This document shows positions 1 through 7,151 of a stretch of DNA of 64,000 nt, in pieces (the stretch's first letter is position 1; each line of letters begins with the position of its first letter). The position numbers and the translations under genes are program-made. The notes below the pieces were generated by a model that saw only the letters and a program-made list of their open reading frames with translations, did no database searches and was not told the origin of the DNA. This DNA comes from an uncultured Acidobacteriia bacterium (GTDB lineage: Bacteria > Acidobacteriota > Terriglobia > Bryobacterales > Bryobacteraceae). Where the stretch lies: NCBI GenBank assembly GCA_903825445.1, contig CAIKAS010000011.1, forward strand, positions 1-64,000, in the 5' to 3' direction.

Positions 1-879
1 GCTTCTCCACGATAAACGGATCTTTGTTGCGCGCCAGATCGACATCCGATACCAGACGCTGGACGCGATCTTCGCCTTCGAGGCCTTCCGGCAAGTGACG
101 GAACAGCAGGTCGTTGCCCAGATACACTTCGCCTTCCGGGCATAGAACGTGGCTCTGGTAGAAGCGGAAATCGTCGCGATCGCGCTGCGGCTCTTCCGTG
201 TTGACGGCGGCGGGTCCATGTAGAATTCGGGTCGGCGTGAGGAAACCAGTGCCCATGCGGATGAGCAGATTCCGCGCGTGGCTGCGGATGTGGTTGTCTT
301 TGCCCGCGATGAAGTCGCGCACAAAATCCGCCATCATCTCTTCGGTCACGTATTCCATGAGGCCGACCGAGGTGTGCCAGTCGTTCTTGTAGCGCTTGTT
401 GCGCCACGCGTTGAAGTTGTACGCTTCCGGCTTCCACGGGTGCATGTGGTGGCCAAGCGGATAAAGGTTGTCGAATTCCTTGTTATAGAAGCCCGTGCCG
501 TTCAGCGTGCGGTAGAGCGGACCAACCATGAAATCTGGCGCGCCGTGCACGGCGGCATCCATTGGGATCAGGTGTCCATCCGGGTGGTGGAAGTGGCAGA
601 GGCCTTCACCATGAATGCCATTGCCTGTGTCAGCGAGGATGGCGCTGCCATTCCAGCGTTCATCGATGGCCCAGCCGCTGCGGCCTTCCGGGAAATAGTC
701 CTCGTCGACGAGTTCCAGGTTCTTGCCCGGCAGGCAGAATTTGCGGCCGACGAAGCTGGGGAAGCACCGCAGAACACCTCCGCCCGCTTGCGTGGCAGCC
801 TGAACGGCAGCAGAGGCGCCGTCTTCGACGATAGAAAGGTTGGATCGGTAAAGTTTGACGTTAAGAGCTTTGCTCATTG
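1..879 (-). CDS. Unrecognised BMC-locus protein, 3' end outside window
   Basis: An open minus-strand frame runs from an ATG at 879 to the window edge without a stop, giving 293 residues. It begins MSKALNVKLYRSNLSIVED and contains His-rich stretches (GLCHFHHPDGH, LGHHMHPW) and a segment GFLTPTRILHGPAAVNTEE that resembles the second metal-binding half of a cupin. I do not recognise the family. A cupin-type sugar isomerase or another metal enzyme is possible but unproven. It lies 68 bases downstream of the DeoR gene on the same strand, so it is probably the next gene of the microcompartment operon and may act on the sugar that feeds it. The plus-strand frame at 278-904 is its antisense shadow. 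The reading frame is firm; the function is unknown. Confidence 0.75.
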
Positions 880-947
880 GGAAACTCGTTTCTCTGAAAA
901 ATAAAATATCTTACGCAGCCTAATCGCCGGCCATGTCGAAGCCAGCC

Positions 948-1733
948 CTACGCCAGCAAGACTTCCACACCCTGCCCGCGCAATAACTCCTGATACTCTT
1001 CCGCAAGTCCGCTGTCCGAGACCAGGTAATCCGCCACATGCAGCGGCGCCACATTGATCATGGCGTTGCGCCCGAACTTCGTATGGTCGGTGACGATGAT
1101 GACCTTCCGAGCCACCTCAATCATCTTGCGCTCAGAACCCACCACCAGCGAATTTCCATTACTGAAACCGTCGGCCGTCACGCCACCGATCCCCATGATC
1201 AGCACGTCCGCCGCCACGCCGCTCAGCATCTGCTCGCACAACGGACCCAGCGTGACGCGCAATCTTGGATAGAGGTAGCCGCCGGTCAGCGTGACTTCGA
1301 TTTGGCGGGCGTCGTCAAGAGCCAGCGCGATCGGCAGCGAATTGGTAATGACATGCAGTCTGCGATTACGCAGGGCATGAGCCACCGCAGCCACGGTCGA
1401 GCCACCATCGAGAATCACCGTTTGGCGCTCTTCGATCAACTCTGCTGTCCTGGCGGCAATCAGGCGTTTCTCTTCGGCCTGATGCGTGCTTTGCCAGTCG
1501 AAATCGAGGCCCTGATCCCGGGCATCGTGATTGCCATTTCCATTAGCGCTGTCACGAACGGCCATCGCACCGCCGTATACACGCCGCAACGCGCCTTCGC
1601 CTTCCAGTTGTACGAGATCGCGACGAACGGAAGATTCCGAGGCGTCGAGTTCACGGCAAAGCGTCTCCAGATCGACGAACTCCTGCGCGTCGAGTAATTC
1701 GCGAATTTTGAGGTGCCGTCCGGGCGCCTTCAT
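948..1733 (-). CDS. DeoR-family transcriptional regulator
   Basis: A DNA-binding repressor probably controlling the microcompartment operon in response to a sugar phosphate. Residues 5-60 form a DeoR winged helix-turn-helix (IRELLDAQ, then SESSVRRDLVQLEGEGAL and RRVYGGAM). The rest is the DeoRC sensor domain with the usual DGGST and GGYLYPRL motifs. DeoRC domains bind phosphorylated sugars, which fits an operon with a sugar-phosphate aldolase. A longer start at 1775 would overlap the aldolase stop. I chose the ATG at 1733 (MKAPGRHLKIRELL) because family members begin just before this helix. It is 25 bases downstream of the aldolase. A candidate operator is the inverted repeat between the divergent promoters at 8294-8340. 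The family call is strong; the target is inferred. Confidence 0.9.
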   Translation of the reverse strand: MKAPGRHLKIRELLDAQEFVDLETLCRELDASESSVRRDLVQLEGEGALRRVYGGAMAVRDSANGNGNHDARDQGLDFDWQSTHQAEEKRLIAARTAELIEERQTVILDGGSTVAAVAHALRNRRLHVITNSLPIALALDDARQIEVTLTGGYLYPRLRVTLGPLCEQMLSGVAADVLIMGIGGVTADGFSNGNSLVVGSERKMIEVARKVIIVTDHTKFGRNAMINVAPLHVADYLVSDSGLAEEYQELLRGQGVEVLLA

Positions 1734-1758
1734 CTTGATCTGGACCCGATATAGATAG

Positions 1759-2883
1759 TTACGATTTGCCGCCAAACGCCGCCATCACGGCGTCAGTAAC
1801 CGATTTCACGATGGAGTCAATTTCGGAAGCCGAGGCGCCACCGCCGGAAACTGGCCCGCCCGATACCGCGGCAGGCACTACGGCGATGCCACCGGGGAAT
1901 TCCGGCAGGTCGCACAGCGCGCATTCCTTCATATCCTGAACATCGTGCCGAATGTCGGGCAAGCCGAGCTTCTTCTTCAATTCCAGCAGGTCATCGCTCT
2001 TATCGGGCGCGATGTGAGTGATCGGCGAACCCAACTGGTTGGCCAGCATCAAGGTCCAGCAATAGGTGTCTGTGACTTCGACGAACCACTCCGCATGCGT
2101 AACCGTATCCGCCCAACAGATGATGCCGTGATTCGCAAGCAGCACGGTGTTGTGCTTCTTCACGTACGGAATGACGGTTTCGGCAAACTTCTGCGTACCG
2201 GGCGTTTCATAGGGCGAAAGCGCCACTTTGCCGACGAAAACTTCAAATTCCGGAATCACGCACGTGATGGGTACCCGGCCAGTAATGGCATAGGCGGTGG
2301 CGTGCGCGGGATGACAGTGCACGCAGGCCTTCGCTTCCGGCACGGCCTTGTAGATTTCGAGGTGCAGCAGGATTTCGCTGGTTCGCGCGGCGCTGCCCGC
2401 GAGTTGCTTGCCGTTGAGATCCACCAGGCACATGTCGCTGGCCTTGAGATCGGCCTTGCTGGTGAGGGTCGGGGTGCAGATGACGGCGTTTTCGGCAATG
2501 CGATAAGAGATGTTGCCGCCGTTGCCATCGACGTACTGACGCAGCCAGAGCTTCTTGCCGACGCTGACGATTTCTTCTTTGATCTTTTCGGCTTCGGGCG
2601 AGTTGAGGATCTTATCCCACTCGGTGGCGGAAAGCGACGGAGAGCCGGGGCCTCCGGAGCCAGAGCCACTCGAGCAACTGACGCAACCACCGCCGCCAGG
2701 ATTACCGCAGTCGTTACAGCAGCCGCCTTTGACGGACATGCCCTTCGACGTCACCAGATCCTTCGCCGAAGGCGTCAGGATCGCGCGCGGCTGCACCAGC
2801 AACTCCTTCGCGCCGTCTTTGGCCGCGTTCTCAACATCTTCCAGCGTGATTACACGAAACTGACGAAGATCGAAACTTTTCAT
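1759..2883 (-). CDS. Class II (fuculose-type) aldolase, microcompartment-targeted
   Basis: Predicted to cleave L-fuculose-1-phosphate or L-rhamnulose-1-phosphate into DHAP and L-lactaldehyde inside the microcompartment. The class II aldolase/adducin domain spans about residues 86-310. It has a likely catalytic Glu170 (TSEILLHLEIY), zinc ligands His189/His191 (CVHCHPAHA) and His252 (LLANHGIICW). At 374 residues it is far longer than the usual 215. The extra N-terminus has a segment with RAILTPSAKDL and then a Cys-rich Gly linker (Cys55, 56, 59, 67, 70). The C-terminus adds a CALC motif at 321-324 and, after a Gly/Ala linker, an amphipathic helix (SEIDSIVKSVTDAVMAAFG) typical of encapsulation peptides. 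Its start overlaps the upstream BMC-P stop by four bases (ATGA). The aldolase call is firm; the substrate is inferred from microcompartment loci of this type. Confidence 0.92.
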   Translation of the reverse strand: MKSFDLRQFRVITLEDVENAAKDGAKELLVQPRAILTPSAKDLVTSKGMSVKGGCCNDCGNPGGGGCVSCSSGSGSGGPGSPSLSATEWDKILNSPEAEKIKEEIVSVGKKLWLRQYVDGNGGNISYRIAENAVICTPTLTSKADLKASDMCLVDLNGKQLAGSAARTSEILLHLEIYKAVPEAKACVHCHPAHATAYAITGRVPITCVIPEFEVFVGKVALSPYETPGTQKFAETVIPYVKKHNTVLLANHGIICWADTVTHAEWFVEVTDTYCWTLMLANQLGSPITHIAPDKSDDLLELKKKLGLPDIRHDVQDMKECALCDLPEFPGGIAVVPAAVSGGPVSGGGASASEIDSIVKSVTDAVMAAFGGKS

Positions 2884-3266
2884 TGACGCACCTTTTGCCT
2901 CGAAGCAGTTTTCTGCCTGGGCTCTGTTTTCCTGCCGTTGGGCTTAACGCCCGGCAACACGCTTGCCTGCTTTTCCCGCACTGGCGGAGAGTATTCAAGG
3001 TTCTCCACAATCAGGCAACAATACGCATCCACCGCAATATCGTTCGGGTACCACGGACTTGCCGCCGTCCGGCCTTCCGCAAAACCCACCATCTGTCCGA
3101 TGCCCGGCCCCAGTTGGTCCGCCGCAATCAGACACTTCCCGCCACCCGGATCCCCGGCTGCCAGCCGTGCTGACGTCACCGGTTCCAGAACCACCAGCCT
3201 CACACCGGCCAGCCCAGGTACTGCCTGGCTCAGGACGACGGTTCCACGTACTACGCCGAGTCTCAT
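2880..3266 (-). CDS. BMC-P (EutN/CcmL-type) shell vertex protein, long form
   Basis: A pentameric vertex protein of the microcompartment shell. The first 90 residues show the EutN/CcmL pattern (MRLGVVRGTVVLSQAVPGLAG, a central strand, AADQLGPGIGQMVGFAEGR, then VDAYCCLIVENLEY). The 128-residue length exceeds the usual 85-100 because of a basic tail (KPNGRKTEPRQKTASRQKVRQ, shown in part: KTASRQKVRQ). It is one of three BMC-P genes here. Several BMC-P paralogues in one locus are normal for this class and may form mixed vertices. It overlaps both neighbours by ATGA, which implies translational coupling with the BMC-P gene before it and the aldolase after it. The basic tail could contact cargo, but that is a guess. 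Confidence 0.9.
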   Translation of the reverse strand: MRLGVVRGTVVLSQAVPGLAGVRLVVLEPVTSARLAAGDPGGGKCLIAADQLGPGIGQMVGFAEGRTAASPWYPNDIAVDAYCCLIVENLEYSPPVREKQASVLPGVKPNGRKTEPRQKTASRQKVRQ

Positions 3267-3544
3267 ACAGCTATACCTAACTCGGGATAAACCGAATCCA
3301 CAATTCCCATCACCGCCAGTCGCACGGGCGTCGTATTCTTTGTGGCCTTGCGTATCGCCTCGTTATCGGTGGTTACGAGCACGAGCGAACCTACGCGGGC
3401 GCCCAGCATGTCGACCAACACCTGCGGCTCGCCGCTTTCGCTGCCATCGCCCTCGATCCTCTGCGCGATCAGAAAACGAAGTCCATTGAGGGCCTCGTGT
3501 TTGATCGTCGAAGTCAGAGTACCGTCGATGCGGGCGAGATACAT
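3263..3544 (-). CDS. BMC-P (EutN/CcmL-type) shell vertex protein
   Basis: A second pentameric vertex protein, 93 residues. It has the family start (MYLARIDGTLTSTIKHEAL), the GARVGSLVLVTTDNEAIR turn and the closing strand AVMGIVDSVYPE. It starts inside the aldehyde dehydrogenase stop (TAATG, one-base overlap at 3544) and ends inside the start of the next BMC-P gene (ATGA). The three genes are therefore translated as a chain. Nothing suggests a role other than capping shell vertices. Confidence 0.93.
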   Translation of the reverse strand: MYLARIDGTLTSTIKHEALNGLRFLIAQRIEGDGSESGEPQVLVDMLGARVGSLVLVTTDNEAIRKATKNTTPVRLAVMGIVDSVYPELGIAV

Positions 3545-4992
3545 TAAATGATCCTCAAAGCCCCGCGACCCAGCACAATCTGACGCTCACGCGTGAACGT
3601 CATTGGCGTGGTAATTCCTTCACCTGTCGGTGTGGCGATACTGAAGCTCAGGTACCCTGGGCTTTCGCTGCCCAGAGCCGCCGTACAGGGTCCGTTCTGC
3701 ACGAACAATGTCGTATTCATGGCCCGCGCCATGCGCGTGACCGTTTCCATATCCTGCGAATGGATGATTGCAGTGTGCCGGTAACCATGCTCGGCTTCCA
3801 CGGCAGCGGCGATTCCCGCATCGGCGTTCGGCACGCGGACGATCGGGATGAAGGGCATCATCTGTTCTTCCACTACAAACGCGTGATCGGCCTTGGTTTC
3901 GCCGAACAGCAGATCGGTTCCCGCCGGAACTGTTACGCCAGCGGCCGCAGCCAGTTCAGAAACATCGCGACCCACCAGATCGCGCTTCAGATGCGCGCGG
4001 CCACAGCCCTTGCCCGGTCCGTCAAACTTGAATGCGGCTTCAGAAAGACGTTCCACGGCTGCGGCATCCAGTTCGAACGCGCCCGCGCGCTTCATCGCGG
4101 CGCGGAAGGCCTCGAACACGCTCTCGACCACGAAGACTTCTTTTTCGCCGATGCAGAGGAGGTTGTTATCGAACGAGGCGCCGGCGATGATCGACTTTGC
4201 GGCATGGTTCAGATCCGCCGTCGCGTCCACCAACACAGGGGGATTGCCAGGGCCGGCCGCGATCACGCGCTTGCCGGACTTCAGCGCCGCCTTCACGACA
4301 AACGGTCCGCCGGTCACACACAGCAGCGCGATACCAGGGTGATGAAACATTTCTTCGGCCAATTTGATGCTGGCTTCCGATGTCGTCGTAATCACGTTTG
4401 CCACGCCGATTTCGCGATCGATGGCGCGGTTGAACGCCCGCAGCGCCATGGTCGCGCACTGAGCGCCGGCGGGATGCGGACAAAACACAGCCGTATTACC
4501 CGCCGAGATTACGTTGATCGCGTTGCTCGCCATCGTAGGCACCGAATGCGTGGCAGGCAGCGCCATACCAATCACGCCCCAGGGCGCGCGTTCAATCAGG
4601 CACACACCGGTGGTATCGGCGCGAATGTCGCTGCGCATCGCTTCCACGCCCAATACCTGCTTCACGATCTTGAGCTTTTCAATCTTGTGATCCACGCGGC
4701 CGATCCTGGTCTCCGCCATCTCCTGGCGGCCCCAGTCATCGGCATTCTGTTCGCACATGCGCTTAATGATGGCGACGGCCTTGCCTCTGTCTTCGAGGCT
4801 CAACTGCCCAACCTTCAACTGCGCCGCGGCGGCCGCTTTCACCGCTTCATCCATCGTGGGGAAAACGCCATCGCGGATTTCCGTACGTGCCGGAGCACTT
4901 GCGGCATTCCCCGAATTCGACTGCAACTGAGCCTGCAGGCGCGCGACCACTTCGCGCGTAATCTCTGCCACCATTTCCTGATTCAACGTCAT
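3544..4992 (-). CDS. CoA-acylating aldehyde dehydrogenase (PduP-type), microcompartment enzyme
   Basis: Oxidises an aldehyde, here most likely lactaldehyde, to its acyl-CoA with NAD+. The start at 4992 gives 482 residues beginning MTLNQEMVAEITREVVARL, an amphipathic helix like the encapsulation peptide of PduP/EutE, followed by a Ser/Ala/Pro linker. A start at 5064 would add 24 residues with no homology look and would run into the upstream BMC-P gene. The ALDH fold follows, with ERAPWGVIGMALPATHSVPT, a GPGNPPVLVD nucleotide loop and catalytic Cys280 in FDNNLLCIGEKEV. It acts between the aldolase and PduL. NADH regenerated inside the shell may be used by the PduS-like protein encoded divergently. 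Confidence 0.94.
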   Translation of the reverse strand: MTLNQEMVAEITREVVARLQAQLQSNSGNAASAPARTEIRDGVFPTMDEAVKAAAAAQLKVGQLSLEDRGKAVAIIKRMCEQNADDWGRQEMAETRIGRVDHKIEKLKIVKQVLGVEAMRSDIRADTTGVCLIERAPWGVIGMALPATHSVPTMASNAINVISAGNTAVFCPHPAGAQCATMALRAFNRAIDREIGVANVITTTSEASIKLAEEMFHHPGIALLCVTGGPFVVKAALKSGKRVIAAGPGNPPVLVDATADLNHAAKSIIAGASFDNNLLCIGEKEVFVVESVFEAFRAAMKRAGAFELDAAAVERLSEAAFKFDGPGKGCGRAHLKRDLVGRDVSELAAAAGVTVPAGTDLLFGETKADHAFVVEEQMMPFIPIVRVPNADAGIAAAVEAEHGYRHTAIIHSQDMETVTRMARAMNTTLFVQNGPCTAALGSESPGYLSFSIATPTGEGITTPMTFTRERQIVLGRGALRII

Positions 4993-5017
4993 GGCTGGTT
5001 CTTGTCCTTGAAATCTC

Positions 5018-5314
5018 TTACGGCTTTTCGACCGTACTGCCTTCCACTTCCACGGAATCGACAATGCCCACGATCACGGCATCCACAGGCGCTCCCTTGG
5101 TGTTGTGGGTCAGTCGCGCGGAACTGCCCTGCGTAAACATCACGCATTCGCCGATGCCCGCACCAACGCTATCCACCGCCACCACGGAACTGCCCGACGC
5201 CACCAGCACCTTTTCCTTGTTGATATACGGCTGGATCAGCAGAAGTTTCATCCCATTGAACTCGGGACTCTTCTGCGTCGCGACGACATTGCCGATCACC
5301 TTCGCCAGAAACAT
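5018..5314 (-). CDS. BMC-P (EutN/CcmL-type) shell vertex protein, canonical form
   Basis: The most typical of the three vertex proteins, 98 residues. It begins MFLAKVIGNVVATQKSPEFN, continues through GMKLLLIQPY and VAVDSVGAGIGECVMFTQGSSAR, and ends with DAVIVGIVDSVEVEG, all hallmark EutN/CcmL segments. It sits 25 bases upstream of the aldehyde dehydrogenase start and 69 bases downstream of the BMC-H gene. That gap holds a strong palindrome. Confidence 0.95.
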   Translation of the reverse strand: MFLAKVIGNVVATQKSPEFNGMKLLLIQPYINKEKVLVASGSSVVAVDSVGAGIGECVMFTQGSSARLTHNTKGAPVDAVIVGIVDSVEVEGSTVEKP

Positions 5315-5348
5315 TTTTCCTCTTTGGGGTCTCGTGCTATTGAGTCAC

Positions 5349-5372
5349 GGGGCAGGCCAAAAGGCCTGCCCC
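5349..5372. repeat. GGGGCAG-type palindrome between BMC-H and BMC-P genes
   Basis: A perfect 10-bp stem with an AAAA loop: GGGGCAGGCC at 5349-5358 and GGCCTGCCCC at 5363-5372. No T-run follows on the minus strand, so it is a poor terminator. It may act as an mRNA processing or stabilising hairpin separating high BMC-H expression from downstream genes. The outer seven bases (GGGGCAG/CTGCCCC) recur at 51334-51355, and a shorter form is at 7042-7062, so this may be a dispersed REP-like family. Confidence 0.7.
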
Positions 5373-5383
5373 ACACGCGCTCA

Positions 5384-5656
5384 CTACTTCGGCAGCACCG
5401 TGCCCAGATCGTCATGCGGACGCGCAATCACGTGCACACTGACCAGTTCGCCGACCGGGCGTGCGGCCGCGGCACCGGCATCCACTGCGGCTTTCACGCT
5501 CGAGACATCGCCCGCGACGAAAGCAGTGCATAACCCGCTGCCAACTTTTCTCCAGCCCTTGTACTGAACCTTGGCCGCCTTCAGCATCGCGTCCGTCGCG
5601 ATGACGAGCGCCACAAGGCCCTTCGTTTCGATCATTCCGATTGCCTGGTTTTCCAT
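5384..5656 (-). CDS. BMC-H hexameric shell protein
   Basis: The major facet-forming shell protein, 90 residues, one BMC (pf00936) domain. Features are [23 protein letters not shown] at the start (shown in part as [10 protein letters not shown]), [24 protein letters not shown] and the closing [10 protein letters not shown]. It has a good Shine-Dalgarno (AAGGAG) about 7 bases before the ATG. Close similarity to both halves of the tandem shell protein just upstream indicates duplication within the locus. Only one single-domain BMC-H is present in the window, so it should build most of the shell. Confidence 0.96.
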   Translation of the reverse strand: MENQAIGMIETKGLVALVIATDAMLKAAKVQYKGWRKVGSGLCTAFVAGDVSSVKAAVDAGAAAARPVGELVSVHVIARPHDDLGTVLPK

Positions 5657-5683
5657 GTTTTTATCTCCTTATGGGGCGTTCGT

Positions 5684-6256
5684 TTAGCGCAACAGACCGT
5701 CGTTCATGCCGTCGCTGGGGCGCGGGATCACGTGCGACGAAACCAATTCGCCCACGCGCTTAGCCGCTGCCGCTCCGGCATCCACTGCCGAACGGACGCT
5801 GCCGACGTCGCCACGAATGACCGCGGTCACAAAGCCGCCGCCGATTTCCACCTGCTTCACAAGCCGGACGTTGGCGGCTTTGCACATGGCATCGCTCGCT
5901 TCAATCAGGCCGACCAGACCGCGCGTTTCGACGAAGCCGACCGCGCCGGCTTTATCGTTTTCGCCGGGTGCGCTGGCTTCCTTCTTCAGCGCGGGCGCAA
6001 AGGCTCCCAGTTCATCGTGAGGCCGCGGAATCACCTGCACCACAGACACTTCGCCGATGCGCTTCGCCGCCGACGCGCCTGCGTCGATGGCCGCTCTCAC
6101 CGCGGCCACGTCGCCTTCCACAAACGCCGTGACCAGGCCGCTGCCGACCTTTTCCCAGCCCGTGAGCGTGACGTTTGCCGCTTTCAACATGGCATCGGTC
6201 GCTTCAGACAAAGCGACGAAGCCCTTGGTTTCGATCATTCCTAACGCTTGCTTCAT
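5684..6256 (-). CDS. BMC-T (tandem-domain) shell protein
   Basis: A pseudohexameric trimer of the shell with two BMC domains in direct order. Residues about 1-88 ([20 protein letters not shown] to [10 protein letters not shown]) and 104-190 ([20 protein letters not shown] to [10 protein letters not shown]) are joined by a charged linker near residue 95. Both domains look like the downstream BMC-H, so it probably arose by duplication and fusion. The plus-strand BMC-T at 9658 is clearly different. An AGGAG Shine-Dalgarno precedes the ATG. It may provide a pore with different selectivity from BMC-H. Confidence 0.93.
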   Translation of the reverse strand: MKQALGMIETKGFVALSEATDAMLKAANVTLTGWEKVGSGLVTAFVEGDVAAVRAAIDAGASAAKRIGEVSVVQVIPRPHDELGAFAPALKKEASAPGENDKAGAVGFVETRGLVGLIEASDAMCKAANVRLVKQVEIGGGFVTAVIRGDVGSVRSAVDAGAAAAKRVGELVSSHVIPRPSDGMNDGLLR

Positions 6257-6277
6257 ATGTTTGGGTTCTCTCTCCTG

Positions 6278-6367
6278 CTACCTGAACAACTCGATTTCTT
6301 TCGGCTTTTATCTCGACAACTCGAGCCTTTTCGGGCTCTACCGGAACAGCTCAATTTCTTTCGCCAT
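6278..6367 (-). repeat. Three 30-bp copies of the pduL 3' end
   Basis: Three adjoining 30-bp units: 6338-6367, which is the last coding part of pduL with its stop, then 6308-6337 and 6278-6307, which lie beyond that stop. On the minus strand each unit reads as a short peptide ending EL-x-R-stop (KEIELFR, RLELSR, KEIELFR). By eye, unit 3 matches unit 1 at 25 of 30 positions; unit 2 is more diverged. This looks like an old tandem duplication of the gene tail, with the two distal copies now untranslated. Confidence 0.85.
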
Positions 6368-7015
6368 ATGCAAACCGCACGCATTTGCTTCATCCGTATC
6401 CATGTGAATGTTCAGTAGTACCGTTGGATCGATACGCACATGGACTTTTTCAAAAGTCACCGAAGCCGGGCCACCTACGCGCAGCTTCATCAAATCCCCC
6501 TGCTTCACTCCGTAAAAATCCGCGTCTTCCGGATTCATGTGAACGTGGATGGCTGCGCGGATGATTCCCTGCTTCAGCTGGATCATGCCTTTCGGACCCA
6601 TCACCCACGCGCCCGGCGTGTCTTTAATATTTCCCGAAATTCGCACAGGAACGTCTTCTAAGCCGAGGCTGATCACGTCCGTGTAGGCCAGTTCGATCTG
6701 CGATTCCGGACGCAGCGGGCCTAAAACGCGCAGGTTCGAAATGACCCGACTGCGCGGGCCGATGAGAGTGACCATTTCATTCGCTGCGAAATTTCCGGGC
6801 TGATACAGGGGGCGGTATTCCGTTAGTTCGTAGCCTTTGCCGAACAGGGCGTCGATGTCGGCGCGGCAGAGATGCATGTGGCGCGCGGAGGCGTCTACGC
6901 GTAGCGGAGGGCCGGAACGCGTTCGTCCGCCGACGCCGATGGGTTGTTTTGCTTGAGTCAATCGGCGGGTGACTACGTCGCGGACTACGCCTTCGACTAT
7001 GGATCGCGAAATCAT
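6338..7015 (-). CDS. pduL: Phosphate propanoyltransferase-type PTAC (PduL)
   Basis: Converts an acyl-CoA, here probably lactyl-CoA, and phosphate to acyl-phosphate and free CoA, recycling CoA inside the shell. The 225-residue protein shows the three PduL His motifs: SARHMHLC near residue 44, AAIHVHMNPEDADFYGV in the middle and LNIHMDTDEANACG near the end. The first 20 residues (ISRSIVEGVVRDVVTRRL) form an amphipathic helix consistent with encapsulation. It sits between ackA and the BMC-T gene. The 136-base gap to ackA holds palindromic repeats. Its 3' end has been tandemly duplicated into the intergenic region. Confidence 0.94.
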   Translation of the reverse strand: MISRSIVEGVVRDVVTRRLTQAKQPIGVGGRTRSGPPLRVDASARHMHLCRADIDALFGKGYELTEYRPLYQPGNFAANEMVTLIGPRSRVISNLRVLGPLRPESQIELAYTDVISLGLEDVPVRISGNIKDTPGAWVMGPKGMIQLKQGIIRAAIHVHMNPEDADFYGVKQGDLMKLRVGGPASVTFEKVHVRIDPTVLLNIHMDTDEANACGLHMAKEIELFR

Positions 7016-7041
7016 GCGGTCACCATTGGGAGTTCGGTCGC

Positions 7042-7062
7042 GGGCAGATTACCAATCTGCCC
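7042..7062. repeat. GGGCAGATT palindrome in the ackA-pduL gap
   Basis: A perfect 9-bp stem, GGGCAGATT at 7042-7050 and AATCTGCCC at 7054-7062, with a 3-base loop. It shares the GGGCAG/CTGCCC outer part with the palindrome at 5349-5372. There is no T-run. It is likely a small dispersed repeat in transcribed intergenic DNA. Confidence 0.65.
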
Positions 7063-7102
7063 CACATTCGCCGTTACGTGGGTTGCCGTGCTTGGGGAAG
7101 AG

Positions 7103-7139
7103 GCCGGCTGGAAAGCCGGCTGCGGGCAGGAATGCCCGC
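7103..7139. repeat. Twin hairpins with identical GGAA loops
   Basis: Two adjacent perfect 7-bp hairpins: GCCGGCT/AGCCGGC at 7103-7120 and GCGGGCA/TGCCCGC at 7122-7139. Both have loop GGAA on the plus strand. With the palindrome at 7042-7062 they fill most of the 136-base gap upstream of pduL. They resemble a composite REP/BIME element and could shape expression downstream of ackA. Confidence 0.65.
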
Positions 7140-7151
7140 CCTCCAGTCTGA

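Noticed and set aside
278-904. 208-residue plus-strand frame at the left edge
   Set aside because: It is antisense to the well-formed minus-strand frame starting at 879 and has no recognisable features.
3760-5136. 458-residue plus-strand frame
   Set aside because: Antisense to the aldehyde dehydrogenase; His/Arg-rich composition typical of a shadow frame in high-GC DNA.
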